Source: Robertmurraya_A mangrovi (GTDB lineage: Bacteria; Bacillota; Bacilli; Bacillales; Cytobacillaceae). Taken from it: 64,000 bases of DNA. Within the stretch, counting starts at the first letter, position 1, and each line of letters begins with the position of its first letter. A program made the translations under genes and the position numbers. Below are positions 1-8,685 of this stretch, one piece after another. Under the pieces are notes generated by a model. The model ran no database searches. It was given only the letters and a program-made list of their open reading frames with translations, and was not told where the DNA came from. The stretch is taken from contig NZ_JAXOFX010000017.1 of the NCBI RefSeq assembly GCF_034427655.1, positions 50,363 through 114,362 of the forward strand. The letters run 5' to 3'.

Positions 1-1308
1 AAAAATCAAACATTAGAAAGTAAGCTTAGAGGTTTTACTTTAACAATTCTATTAACAGGTATTTTTATGGGAGCACTCGACCATGGAATCGTTGGTCCAG
101 CTTTAAGCTCGATACTAAATGCTTATCAAATTGACGCTTCATGGGGAGTTTGGAGTTTCACCATTTACACTTTATTATTTGCCGTTAGTATTCCGTTAAT
201 GGGAAAATTCTCTGACCGATTCGGAAGAAAAGTAATTTTCATGATTGGTATTAGCTTGTTTGGACTAGGTTCACTCCTAGCAGCTTTAGCGCCAAACTTT
301 ATCATGTTCCTCATCGGGAGAAGTATTCAAGCCATAGGGACAGGGGGTATATTCCCCATTACATCTGCATTTATTGCCGTTAGCTATCCACAAGAAACAA
401 GAGCAAAAGCTATGGGTTGGATTGGAGTTATCTTTGGACTTGGAAGCATTTTAGGGCCAATTGTTGGTGGACTAATCATTCAAAGCTATTCATGGCAATG
501 GATATTCCTAATCAATGTACCAATCGCCATTATTGTAGTAGCATTAATTAGCACAGTGAAACTACCTCAAGTCATCAATAAGAAAAAAATTGATTACCTA
601 GGAATGCTCTCGATAACAGCAATTATTCTTAGTATTATGTTAGGGATCACTACAAAGAACTTACTTGTATTTGTTATTGGTCTAGCTTTAATACCGATTT
701 TTATCATGATTGAACGTAAATCTGAAGATCCTATAGTAAAACTAGAATATTTTAAATCAAATCAACTAAGATTAAACTTGCTATTCTCTTTAGTGTCAGG
801 GTTTATCATGGCGTCAACGATTAATCTTTTGCCATGGTTCATTGAAACAAATTATAATGTAGCTAAAGCTTCAGCAGCACTAGGCGTAACACCATTGGCT
901 GTATTTTCAATGATAGCTTCTTTAGTAGGTGGACATTTAGTAACGAAGTATGGGGCAAAGAAAGTATTATTTCTAGGTTTTACAATTACAACAATAGGTG
1001 GAGTCCTATTAACGATTCCGGCAAGTTATGAAATTCTACTAGGTATCGTTGGCTTAGTTGGTTTTGGAATCGGAATTATTATCGGGGCACCGCTAAATAT
1101 TTTAATGATTCAAGGAACATCAATGGCAGAAGCAGGTTCAGCTATTGGGTTACTAAGTTTATTTAGATCATTAGGTTCAACAATAGGTCCAACTGTTGCT
1201 GGTATCATATTAGTAGTAACAGATAACGATTTCATGTATGTAAGCCTACTATTAGCAGCATTATCTGCTTTATCGTTGTTATTATTCACTGTATTTAAAA
1301 GAGCATAA
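1..1308 (+). CDS. MFS multidrug-type transporter (5' end outside window)
   Basis: Major facilitator superfamily membrane exporter of the drug:H+ antiporter type. The reading frame is open to the first base of the window, and the residues before the internal ATG at 67 read as the start of transmembrane segment 1, so the true start lies upstream. Visible family marks are the loop 2-3 motif GKFSDRFGRK and the segment 5 antiporter motif GLGSILGPIVGG. About a dozen hydrophobic segments follow each other to the C terminus. The substrate cannot be told. It ends about 115 bases before csoR with no clear terminator between, but nothing else ties it to copper. Confidence 0.85.
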   Translation, partial: KNQTLESKLRGFTLTILLTGIFMGALDHGIVGPALSSILNAYQIDASWGVWSFTIYTLLFAVSIPLMGKFSDRFGRKVIFMIGISLFGLGSLLAALAPNFIMFLIGRSIQAIGTGGIFPITSAFIAVSYPQETRAKAMGWIGVIFGLGSILGPIVGGLIIQSYSWQWIFLINVPIAIIVVALISTVKLPQVINKKKIDYLGMLSITAIILSIMLGITTKNLLVFVIGLALIPIFIMIERKSEDPIVKLEYFKSNQLRLNLLFSLVSGFIMASTINLLPWFIETNYNVAKASAALGVTPLAVFSMIASLVGGHLVTKYGAKKVLFLGFTITTIGGVLLTIPASYEILLGIVGLVGFGIGIIIGAPLNILMIQGTSMAEAGSAIGLLSLFRSLGSTIGPTVAGIILVVTDNDFMYVSLLLAALSALSLLLFTVFKRA

Positions 1309-1378
1309 ATAGAGAAATTGTACCCTCTTGCCATACACTTTTCACAACTTGGAAAAATTTTTTATTTAACTCTTTACA

Positions 1379-1395
1379 TAGGGTAGGAGGGTATA
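1379..1395 (+). promoter_or_regulatory. Possible CsoR operator upstream of csoR
   Basis: A GC-rich patch with two GGGTA units (GGGTA-GGA-GGGTAT) in otherwise AT-rich DNA, about 30 bases before csoR. CsoR operators carry such G tracts and csoR genes are usually autoregulated. The symmetry is poorer than at the copA site at 2052, so the call is tentative. Confidence 0.35.
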
Positions 1396-1423
1396 GTAAA
1401 TTATAATTAAGGAGGTTGAGCGA

Positions 1424-1768
1424 ATGGAAAATGAAAACTTAAATGTAGATCCGTTAGATGTTGAAAGTTGTTGCTCCAGCCATTCAGAGCGAGCAAGTCA
1501 CCATACAGATAAAGTGAAAAAGAGCTTAATTCACCGCTTAAACAGAATAGAAGGACAAATTCGCGGTGTAAAGGGGCTTATTGAAAAAGATACTTACTGT
1601 GATGATGTTATCACTCAAATATCAGCAATTCAATCAGCATTAAATGGTTTTTCAAAAGTTTTACTAGAAGCTCACCTTAAAAGCTGTGTAACAGAGCGAA
1701 TTCAAGAAGGCGACAAAGAAGTCGTTGATGAACTTCTTATAACCATTCAAAAATTAATGAAAAAGTAA
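1424..1768 (+). CDS. csoR: Copper-sensing transcriptional repressor CsoR
   Basis: DUF156-family all-helical repressor that releases DNA on binding Cu(I). The Cu(I) ligand triad of the family is present as Cys59, His84 and Cys88 (TYC, then EAHLKSC), and the DNA-contact helix HRLNRIEGQIRG is intact. The N-terminal 25 residues are an extra Cys/His-rich tail (ESCCSSH, ASHH) that could add metal contacts. At 114 residues it is a little longer than the typical family member because of that tail. It has a strong AAGGAGG ribosome binding site, precedes copZ by 21 bases, and is likely co-transcribed with it. It should control this operon and copA through the site at 2052. Confidence 0.93.
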   Translation: MENENLNVDPLDVESCCSSHSERASHHTDKVKKSLIHRLNRIEGQIRGVKGLIEKDTYCDDVITQISAIQSALNGFSKVLLEAHLKSCVTERIQEGDKEVVDELLITIQKLMKK

Positions 1769-1789
1769 CTTAAAAGGAGCGATTTTATT

Positions 1790-1996
1790 ATGGAAAAAGT
1801 AACATTAAATGTTGGTGGAATGTCTTGTGGACATTGCGTAAATGCAATTGAAGGTACAGTTGGTAAATTAGCAGGTGTATCAAGCGTAAAAGTAAATCTA
1901 AGCGATGCTCAAGTTGATGTAGAATTTGATTCAACTCAAGTTTCATTAGACGCAATCAAAGAAGCAATTGACGATCAAGGATATGACGTTGCATAA
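1790..1996 (+). CDS. copZ: Copper chaperone CopZ
   Basis: Cytosolic 68-residue heavy-metal-associated (HMA) domain protein that carries Cu(I) to the CopA ATPase. The copper-binding MxCxxC loop is MSCGHC (Cys13, Cys16) in the expected first loop, and the length is that of a single ferredoxin-like HMA fold. It follows csoR closely behind an AAAGGAG site and is followed by an intrinsic terminator, so csoR-copZ form one unit and copA is transcribed partly or wholly on its own. Confidence 0.95.
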   Translation: MEKVTLNVGGMSCGHCVNAIEGTVGKLAGVSSVKVNLSDAQVDVEFDSTQVSLDAIKEAIDDQGYDVA

Positions 1997-2005
1997 AAAA
2001 TTCAG

Positions 2006-2040
2006 GAAAACGTGCAATAACTAAACTGCACGTTTTCTTT
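2006..2040 (+). terminator. Intrinsic terminator after copZ
   Basis: Perfect 11-bp stem GAAAACGTGCA/TGCACGTTTTC with a 10-base loop and a short T-rich tail, between copZ and copA. Confidence 0.85.
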
Positions 2041-2051
2041 TGAACACTTAC

Positions 2052-2068
2052 ATACCCATACGGGGTAT
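2052..2068 (+). promoter_or_regulatory. CsoR operator upstream of copA
   Basis: Perfect inverted repeat ATACCC-ATACG-GGGTAT, the pattern of Bacillus copZA CsoR sites. It ends only a few bases before the copA ribosome binding site (AGGAGG at about 2072), so bound repressor would sit at the very start of the transcript. A matching -35/-10 pair could not be assigned with confidence. Confidence 0.75.
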
Positions 2069-2083
2069 AAAGGAGGTTATAAC

Positions 2084-4501
2084 ATGAGTGAAGCATTAAA
2101 AGAAGCCAATTTGCAAATCGTTGGGATGACTTGCGCCGCTTGTGCAACAAGGATTGAAAAAGGGCTAAAAAAAATAAATGGTGTAGAAGATGCAAGCGTA
2201 AACTTCGCTTTAGAAAGAACTTCAATCAAATACGATTCAACTGTCACTAATATTAACGATTTTAAAGAAAAAATCAAAAACCTTGGATACGAAGTGGTTT
2301 CCGAGAAGGTTGAATTAGGTATTATCGGAATGACATGTGCAGCTTGTTCAACTCGTATTGAGAAGGGTTTAAATAAGCTAGAAGGTGTTACAAAAGCAAA
2401 TGTTAATTTAGCTTTAGAAACAGCAACTATTGAGTATGATCCAAGTTCAGTAAATGTATCAGATATGATTAGTAGAGTAGAGAAATTAGGATACAAAGCA
2501 TCACTAAAAGATGAGAAAAAAGAGGACATTGAGGATATTAAGGCTCGTGAGTTAGAAACTCAAAAAGGGAAGTTTATTTTCTCACTTATCTTATCCGTTC
2601 CGTTATTATGGGCAATGGTTAGTCACTTTAGTTTTACATCGTTTATATACTTACCAGAAATGCTTATGAACCCATGGGTCCAACTGGCATTAGCCACTCC
2701 GGTGCAATTTATTGTAGGTAAACAGTTTTATGTTGGTGCATATAAAGCCCTTCGCAATAAAAGTGCAAACATGGACGTACTAGTGGCTCTTGGTACATCC
2801 GCTGCTTATTTTTACAGTATCTATTTATCGATTCTTTCTATCGGATCAAACGAACATATGGTTTCACTATACTTCGAAACAAGTGCTGTACTTATCACTT
2901 TAATTATCTTAGGAAAACTTTTCGAAGTTCGTGCAAAAGGGCGTTCATCAGAAGCGATTAAGAAGTTAATGGGACTTCAAGCAAAAACGGCTACTATTGT
3001 AAGAGATGGTGTGGAGCTAGAAGTTCCTTTAGAAGAAGTGCTAGTCGGCGATATTCTTCACATTAAACCAGGTGAAAAGGTTCCTGTTGATGGGGAAATT
3101 ATTGAAGGAAGATCGGCTCTTGATGAGTCTATGTTAACGGGAGAAAGTATTCCAGTTGATAAAACAGTTGGGGATTCTGTAATCGGAGCGACCATCAATA
3201 AAAATGGATTTATTAAAGTGAAAGCAACAAAAGTGGGTCGTGATACAGCTTTAGCCCAAATTATTAAAGTAGTAGAAGAAGCACAAGGTTCTAAAGCTCC
3301 TATTCAGCGTTTGGCTGACCAAATCTCTGGTATTTTCGTACCGATTGTTGTAGGAATTGCGATTATTACCTTCCTAGTTTGGTATTTCATGGTAGACCCA
3401 GGTAACTTTGCAGAAGCTTTAGAAAAATTAATCGCTGTTTTAGTTATCGCTTGTCCATGTGCTTTAGGTTTAGCAACTCCAACCTCAATCATGGCTGGTT
3501 CTGGTCGTGCTGCAGAGTTTGGAATTCTGTTTAAAGGCGGAGAACATTTAGAAATGACTCACCGTTTAACAACCATTTTACTTGATAAAACAGGTACAGT
3601 AACAAATGGTAAACCAACTTTAACAGATGTAATCGTAGAAAATGGAATGGAAGAAAACCAATTCTTATCTTTAGTTGGAACATCTGAAAAGCAATCAGAA
3701 CATCCATTAGCAGAAGCAATTGTAGCTGGAATTAAAGAAAAGAACATCGAACTAACGAATGTCGAAGAGTTTGAAGCAATCCCAGGTTTCGGTATTCAAG
3801 CGAAAGTGGATGGAAATGTTGTTCTAGCTGGAACTAGAAAATTAATGAGAAAAAATAATATCAACATCGATCATGCTCTTCCTAAAATGGAAAGCTTAGA
3901 AGCTAGCGGAAAAACCGCGATGCTGATTGCAATCAATAATCAATATGCGGGTATGGTTGCTGTAGCAGATACGATTAAAGATACATCTAAACAAGCGATT
4001 AAACGTTTAAAGGAAATGGGTCTTGAGGTTGTTATGATTACTGGTGACAACCAACGTACAGCTGAAGCAATCGCGAAAGAAGCAGGTATTGATCATGTTG
4101 TTGCAGAGGTTTTACCTGAAGGAAAAGCGGAAGAAGTGAAAAGACTTCAACAGCAGGGTAAGAAAGTTGCCATGGTTGGTGATGGAATTAATGATGCTCC
4201 AGCTTTAGCAACAGCTGACATTGGAATGGCCATTGGTACGGGAACAGATGTAGCGATGGAAGCAGCTGATATTACTTTAATTCGTGGAGATTTAAATAGC
4301 ATTGCAGATGCAATCTTTATGAGTAAAAAAACGATCAGAAATATTAAGCAAAACTTATTCTGGGCATTTGGATATAACACTCTTGGTATTCCAATTGCAG
4401 CTCTTGGATTCCTAGCACCATGGTTAGCTGGGGCAGCAATGGCCTTTAGTTCAGTATCCGTTGTACTGAATGCATTAAGACTACAAAGAGTAAAATTATA
4501 A
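2084..4501 (+). CDS. copA: Copper-exporting P1B-type ATPase CopA
   Basis: Membrane Cu(I) efflux pump of 805 residues. Two N-terminal HMA domains carry MTCAAC motifs (Cys17/Cys20 and Cys85/Cys88), the usual number for Bacillus CopA. Membrane segments follow from about residue 165. The intramembrane copper site is Cys457-Pro-Cys459 in the ACPCALGLATP segment. The phosphorylation site is Asp501 in DKTGT, the nucleotide-binding SEHPLAEA motif follows, and the hinge GDGIND spans about 699-704. The protein is complete. It receives copper from CopZ encoded just upstream and has its own CsoR operator. Confidence 0.97.
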   Translation: MSEALKEANLQIVGMTCAACATRIEKGLKKINGVEDASVNFALERTSIKYDSTVTNINDFKEKIKNLGYEVVSEKVELGIIGMTCAACSTRIEKGLNKLEGVTKANVNLALETATIEYDPSSVNVSDMISRVEKLGYKASLKDEKKEDIEDIKARELETQKGKFIFSLILSVPLLWAMVSHFSFTSFIYLPEMLMNPWVQLALATPVQFIVGKQFYVGAYKALRNKSANMDVLVALGTSAAYFYSIYLSILSIGSNEHMVSLYFETSAVLITLIILGKLFEVRAKGRSSEAIKKLMGLQAKTATIVRDGVELEVPLEEVLVGDILHIKPGEKVPVDGEIIEGRSALDESMLTGESIPVDKTVGDSVIGATINKNGFIKVKATKVGRDTALAQIIKVVEEAQGSKAPIQRLADQISGIFVPIVVGIAIITFLVWYFMVDPGNFAEALEKLIAVLVIACPCALGLATPTSIMAGSGRAAEFGILFKGGEHLEMTHRLTTILLDKTGTVTNGKPTLTDVIVENGMEENQFLSLVGTSEKQSEHPLAEAIVAGIKEKNIELTNVEEFEAIPGFGIQAKVDGNVVLAGTRKLMRKNNINIDHALPKMESLEASGKTAMLIAINNQYAGMVAVADTIKDTSKQAIKRLKEMGLEVVMITGDNQRTAEAIAKEAGIDHVVAEVLPEGKAEEVKRLQQQGKKVAMVGDGINDAPALATADIGMAIGTGTDVAMEAADITLIRGDLNSIADAIFMSKKTIRNIKQNLFWAFGYNTLGIPIAALGFLAPWLAGAAMAFSSVSVVLNALRLQRVKL

Positions 4502-4519
4502 GGCTCTAACAAACCGAAT

Positions 4520-4552
4520 TAGCGGATCATTACTACGATTGATGGTCCGCTA
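4520..4552 (+). terminator. Hairpin after copA
   Basis: Stem AGCGGATCAT/ATGGTCCGCT with one G-T pair and an 11-base loop. There is no strong T run, so it may be a weak terminator or an attenuator before the next gene. Confidence 0.5.
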
Positions 4553-4580
4553 CCATTTTGCAGTAAAGGAGGAAAATAGA

Positions 4581-5447
4581 ATGAAGAAATGGATGTTTTC
4601 AGCCATTTTATATTTAGCCCTTGTTATTGGTGGATATTTCACATACGATGCATTTTTTGCTAAGGCAGGAGAAACTGACTCCCATGATATGAGCGCAGAA
4701 CATGAAACGAACAAGGAAGTATCACATGCTGACGAAGAATCACATGAAGAGGATGGTCACGAAGAAGGTGGCACAACTGAACATAGTGAACATGCTGAGG
4801 CTGCACCAACAGAGAGCGATGTCGTTGTTTCTTTAACAGCGGAAAATAATACATTATCTATTAATCTAGAGGATAAAGAAGGTAAGCCAGTAACGGAATT
4901 AGAAGTAAATCATGAAAAACTTCTACATTTAATTGTCGTGGATGAAACTCTAGAAGATTATTATCACTTACATCCAGAACAAATTGGTGAGGGACAATTC
5001 AAGGTTGATGTTGATTTAAAAGACGGAAATTATAAAGCTTTCGTTGATATAAAACCAACCAACTTAAACTATATCGTTCAGCCAACAGAATTTGTAATCG
5101 GTAACCCAGATGGTCATAGCCACGGAGAACTAAAGGCCGATGACCAATTAGTTAAAACGATTGACGGGAATAAAGTTGAATTAAACGTTAGCTCATTTAG
5201 CTTAAATGAACATGTAACTTTAACATTCAACACGGGGGATATTGAGCTAGAACCTTACCTAGGTGCTATGGGGCACGTCGTAATCTTAGATGAACACGCA
5301 AACGAATACATCCACGTACACCCAGCAGACCACGAAAAACCAATCTTCGAAACAGAATTTACAAAACCAGGACTATATAAAATCTGGGGAGAATTCAAAC
5401 AAAACGGGAAAGTAACCGCTTATCCTTTTGTTATAGAAATTAAATAA
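4581..5447 (+). CDS. Membrane-anchored His-rich protein of the copper locus
   Basis: Predicted 288-residue protein anchored outside the membrane by one N-terminal hydrophobic segment (residues about 4-23). The start at 4581 was chosen because AAAGGAGG lies 8 bases upstream; an in-frame start 14 codons earlier has no such site. After the anchor comes a His/Glu-rich stretch (about 33-75) and then two related beta-rich repeats, the first with HLHPEQ and the second with HVHPAD, which resemble YtkA/FixH-type secreted domains. The metal-like residues and the position right after copA suggest extracytoplasmic copper binding or handling. This is inference; the protein is not a named family member to my knowledge. 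Confidence 0.75.
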   Translation: MKKWMFSAILYLALVIGGYFTYDAFFAKAGETDSHDMSAEHETNKEVSHADEESHEEDGHEEGGTTEHSEHAEAAPTESDVVVSLTAENNTLSINLEDKEGKPVTELEVNHEKLLHLIVVDETLEDYYHLHPEQIGEGQFKVDVDLKDGNYKAFVDIKPTNLNYIVQPTEFVIGNPDGHSHGELKADDQLVKTIDGNKVELNVSSFSLNEHVTLTFNTGDIELEPYLGAMGHVVILDEHANEYIHVHPADHEKPIFETEFTKPGLYKIWGEFKQNGKVTAYPFVIEIK

Positions 5448-5460
5448 GTATGGGTATAAG

Positions 5461-5502
5461 AAGCTGATTCTAAAGGTTTACACTTTGGTTTCAGCTTTTT
5501 TT
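5461..5502 (+). terminator. Intrinsic terminator
   Basis: AAGCTGA/TCAGCTT outer stem with an inner CTAAAG/CTTTGG stem, followed by seven T residues. It closes the copper locus. Confidence 0.8.
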
Positions 5503-5528
5503 GTTATACAAAGTAATATAGTCCATCT

Positions 5529-5655
5529 GTTGATTGGAGCGGATGGTGCTTGACTCCTGGGGGAGCAGCGTTACAGGCGAGACCCCACAGGAGCTTGCGA
5601 CGAGGAGGCTCGGCGAACGCCCCCCGGAAAGCAAGCACCAGGAGCGGAAATCAAC
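5529..5655 (+). repeat. Structured intergenic repeat, copy A
   Basis: About 127 bp bounded by GTTGATT and AATCAAC, the first of four related copies in the window. Conserved blocks are TTGGAGCGGA, GACTCC, GAGACCCC, GAGGAGGCTC and GGAGCGGAAATCAAC. Between them lie arms that pair within the copy: GGTGCTTG (5545) with CAAGCACC (5632), GCGTT (5568) with AACGC (5616), and CGAG with CTCG. The gap 5448-5839 otherwise holds only the terminator at 5461 and the AT-rich leader of the next operon. Confidence 0.85.
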
Positions 5656-5755
5656 ATTTGTTAAACCAAATCACATATAAAGAACCTCTAAAAAGATTTT
5701 ATTAAAAAAGCCCCTTTGTAAAAATCATACGGAATTCCTTCATATTTCTCCCCTA

Positions 5756-5772
5756 TTTTTGTACACATCAAC
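5756..5772 (+). promoter_or_regulatory. Candidate regulator box A upstream of the catabolic operon
   Basis: TTTTTGTACACATCAAC, closely matching boxes at 20603 and on the minus strand at 19184-19167, each upstream of a gene set linked to the CdaR-like regulator. Recognised by eye only; the DNA is AT-rich. Confidence 0.35.
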
Positions 5773-5839
5773 CATAGTTATATCCCGATAAAAATTATAA
5801 ATTTAATATATAGTTGATAACCTCAAGGAGGGTGTGTAT

Positions 5840-7015
5840 GTGAAATATCAATCGGATCGAGTAGGTCAAATCCCACCCTATTTATTTGCTGAAATTAATA
5901 AAAAGAAAGCAAAAATGATGGAATCTGGAGTAGATATTATTGACTTAGGAATCGGAGACCCTGACCTTCCAACACCACCACACATCGTTGAAAAATTGGT
6001 GGAAGAAATGAACAACCCGAGTAACTTTAAATACCCAAGTTTTATCGGATGCACAGAATTCAGGCAAGCTGTAGCGAACTTTTATCAAAGACAATACGGT
6101 GTCAACCTTGATCCTGAAACAGAAGTGTTAGCTCTTATTGGCTCAAAAGAAGGAATTGCACACATCATTCCCACTCTTGTTGATCCTGGAGAATATGTTT
6201 TAATACCAGATCCAAGCTATCCTGTTTACCGAATGGCCACTCTTCTAGCCAATGGGAAGTACCACAATATGCCTTTATTAAAAGAAAATAATTTTGAGCC
6301 TGACTTTGATTTAATTCCAGAAGAGATATTACGTCAGTCTAAATTAATGTTTTTAAACTATCCTGGTAACCCGACCTCTGCAACAGTAGACCTTTCATTT
6401 TTTGAGAAGGCTATACAGTTTGCTAAGACACGTAACATTCCGATAGCACATGACTCTGCTTATAATATGGTTACTTTTGATGACTATAAAGCCCCGAGCA
6501 TCCTTCAAATAAATGGAGCAAAAAAGTATGCTGTTGAATTTGGATCTCTTTCAAAAACCTATAATATGACCGGTTGGAGAATTGGTTATATCGTTGGAAA
6601 TCGAGAAATAATTAAAGCGCTTTCAACTTATAAAAGCAATACAGATACAGGACAATTCACACCCATTCAAAAAGCGGCGGCTTTTGCCTTAAATAGTGAT
6701 CAAAGCTGCATCCAAACACATAACGCCATTTATAAAGAACGCATGAATGCGATGCTTGCTGGTTTGAAATCAATTGGTATTCAAGTGACACCGCCAAAGG
6801 GGAGTTTTTTCATTTGGGCTCCTGTGCCAGCTGGATTTACATCGGCTGAATTCGTTACAAATGTGTTAGAGCAAACAGGGGTCATTTTAACTCCTGGAAG
6901 TGCTTTTGGACCTTCAGGGGAAGGGTATTTCCGAGTCTCTCTGTCTGTTCCTAGTGAAAGGCTATATGAGGCTGTTGAAAGAATCAAGAAAAATATAAAA
7001 TTAGAAATCGTTTAG
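5840..7015 (+). CDS. PLP-dependent class I aminotransferase (DapL-like)
   Basis: Fold-type I aminotransferase of 391 residues that moves an amino group from an amino acid to a 2-oxo acid. The PLP-binding lysine is Lys239 in SLSKTYNMTGWRIGY, and NYPGNPTSA and DSAYNMV match the cofactor-binding segments. The overall sequence (LGIGDPDLPTP, SGEGYFRVSL) is closest to LL-diaminopimelate aminotransferases and relatives. A GTG at 5840 was chosen because AGGAGG ends 8 bases before it; a GTG at 5834 is too close to that site. It opens a run of eleven tightly spaced plus-strand genes, so a catabolic role in deaminating the pathway substrate is more likely than lysine synthesis. Confidence 0.85.
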   Translation: MKYQSDRVGQIPPYLFAEINKKKAKMMESGVDIIDLGIGDPDLPTPPHIVEKLVEEMNNPSNFKYPSFIGCTEFRQAVANFYQRQYGVNLDPETEVLALIGSKEGIAHIIPTLVDPGEYVLIPDPSYPVYRMATLLANGKYHNMPLLKENNFEPDFDLIPEEILRQSKLMFLNYPGNPTSATVDLSFFEKAIQFAKTRNIPIAHDSAYNMVTFDDYKAPSILQINGAKKYAVEFGSLSKTYNMTGWRIGYIVGNREIIKALSTYKSNTDTGQFTPIQKAAAFALNSDQSCIQTHNAIYKERMNAMLAGLKSIGIQVTPPKGSFFIWAPVPAGFTSAEFVTNVLEQTGVILTPGSAFGPSGEGYFRVSLSVPSERLYEAVERIKKNIKLEIV

Positions 7016-7029
7016 AGGAGGAATCGTCT

Positions 7030-8511
7030 ATGAAAAGATACTTAAATTTTATTAACGGAGAATGGTGTTCGTCTGCTTCTGAAAAGTTTGCACCTATATA
7101 TAACCCTGCAAACGGTGAAGTTTTAGGAGAAGTCATTCAATCGACAAAGGAAGATGTTGATTTAGCGGTTCAAGCAGCAAAGAATGCTCAAAAATCATGG
7201 AGATTGGTTCCTGCACCAGAACGGGCAGATTATTTATATAAAGTAGCCTATTTATTAAAGGAAAGAAAAGAACATATCGCACAAATCTTAACGAGTGAGA
7301 TGGGGAAAGTCATTTCTGAAGCTCGTGGAGAAGTTCAAGAGGCGATTGATATGGCTTATTATATGGCTGGAGAAGGTCGACGTATGTTTGGAGACACTGT
7401 ACCTTCAGAACTTCGAAATAAATTTGCGTTAAGTGTACGTGTTCCAGTAGGTGTAGCAGGTTTAATTACTCCTTGGAATTTCCCAATTGCGATCGCCTCT
7501 TGGAAATCACTACCTGCACTTGTAACAGGAAATGCAGTAGTCTGGAAGCCAGCAACGGAAACTCCTATGGTTGCCTATGAATTTGTGCGAGTTTATGAGG
7601 AAGCTGGTTTACCAAAAGGTCTTATTAATCTAGTGAACGGTTCAGGAAGTGTTGTAGGAAATGCAATGGTTGATCATCCGGATATTGACCTCATTTCTTT
7701 TACAGGTTCAAACGAAGTCGGGAAAGAAATTAACGGTCGTGCAGGTGCTCTTTTAAAAAGAACCTCTCTTGAGATGGGCGGAAAAAATGCCGTAACGGTA
7801 TTAGAGGACGCTAATTTAGATTTGGCTGTTGACGGAATCCTTTGGGGAGCATTCGGAACAAGTGGTCAAAGATGTACCGCCACGAGTAGAATTATCGTAC
7901 ATGAAAGTGTCAAAGAAGCATTAGAGCAAAAATTACTAAATCGAATTGGCGAACTAAAGTTAGGGAACGGTCTAGATGAAACGGTTAAGGTAGGACCTGT
8001 CATCAATCGTTCTTCATTGGAAAGAATTCATGAGTTTGTGCAAATAGGAAAAGATGAGGGAGCTAAACTGTTAACCGGCGGACATTATGTAACGGAGGAA
8101 GGGTTAGAGTTTGGTAACTATTATGCTCCTACCATTTTTACAGATGTAACACCAGATATGCGTATTGCTCAGGAAGAAATCTTTGGTCCAGTCGCTTCTA
8201 TCATTCCTGTTAAAAGTTTAGAAGAAGCCGTTGAAGTGAACAACAGTGTAGAGTTTGGATTATCAAGTGCTATTTTTACAGCTGATGTTAATAAAGCTTT
8301 CCAGGCTATGAGAGATTTAGATACTGGAATAGTCTATATAAATGCTGGGACAACAGGTGCTGAAATTCATCTTCCATTTGGAGGAACAAAAGGAACTGGA
8401 AATGGTCATCGAGATTCTGGTGTAGCATCCTTAGATGTGTATACGGAGTGGAAATCCATTTATATAGACTATAGTGGGAAGCTACAAAGAGCGCAAATTG
8501 ATAATTACTAA
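7030..8511 (+). CDS. NAD(P)-dependent aldehyde dehydrogenase
   Basis: ALDH-superfamily enzyme of 493 residues that oxidises an aldehyde to a carboxylate. The catalytic cysteine is Cys282 (SGQRCTATSR), the general base is Glu248 (SLEMGGK), and the conserved TPWNFP, FTGS and EEIFGP motifs are present. The C-terminal region GAEIHLPFGGTKGTGNGHR followed by a long SIYIDYSGKLQ tail resembles dehydrogenases of semialdehyde carboxylates such as 2-oxoglutarate or aminoadipate semialdehyde. It starts 14 bases after the aminotransferase behind AGAGGAGG. An aminotransferase plus aldehyde dehydrogenase pair is the usual way to turn an amino end into a carboxylate. Confidence 0.88.
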   Translation: MKRYLNFINGEWCSSASEKFAPIYNPANGEVLGEVIQSTKEDVDLAVQAAKNAQKSWRLVPAPERADYLYKVAYLLKERKEHIAQILTSEMGKVISEARGEVQEAIDMAYYMAGEGRRMFGDTVPSELRNKFALSVRVPVGVAGLITPWNFPIAIASWKSLPALVTGNAVVWKPATETPMVAYEFVRVYEEAGLPKGLINLVNGSGSVVGNAMVDHPDIDLISFTGSNEVGKEINGRAGALLKRTSLEMGGKNAVTVLEDANLDLAVDGILWGAFGTSGQRCTATSRIIVHESVKEALEQKLLNRIGELKLGNGLDETVKVGPVINRSSLERIHEFVQIGKDEGAKLLTGGHYVTEEGLEFGNYYAPTIFTDVTPDMRIAQEEIFGPVASIIPVKSLEEAVEVNNSVEFGLSSAIFTADVNKAFQAMRDLDTGIVYINAGTTGAEIHLPFGGTKGTGNGHRDSGVASLDVYTEWKSIYIDYSGKLQRAQIDNY

Positions 8512-8551
8512 ATCATATAAATTAATTCCTTCTATTAAGAACATGCTAAAG

Positions 8552-8576
8552 TGCCAGGCACCAAAAATGCCTGGCA
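8552..8576 (+). terminator. Hairpin between aldehyde dehydrogenase and FAD enzyme genes
   Basis: Perfect 9-bp stem TGCCAGGCA/TGCCTGGCA with a 7-base loop and no run of T. With the 174-base gap to the next start it may split the operon into two transcription units, or attenuate it. Confidence 0.5.
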
Positions 8577-8685
8577 TGATGTTTATTTTACTAGAATAAT
8601 CACTTTGTTCACAATCGATATACTAAATCTCATATATAACTCGTACATATAATAATAGAGTCTATGTATTAATGGGGTGAAACAC

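Noticed and set aside
1365..1407. MerR/CueR-type promoter with a stretched spacer before csoR
   Set aside because: No -35/-10 pair with a convincing 19-20 base spacer and central dyad could be fixed, and the regulator here is CsoR.
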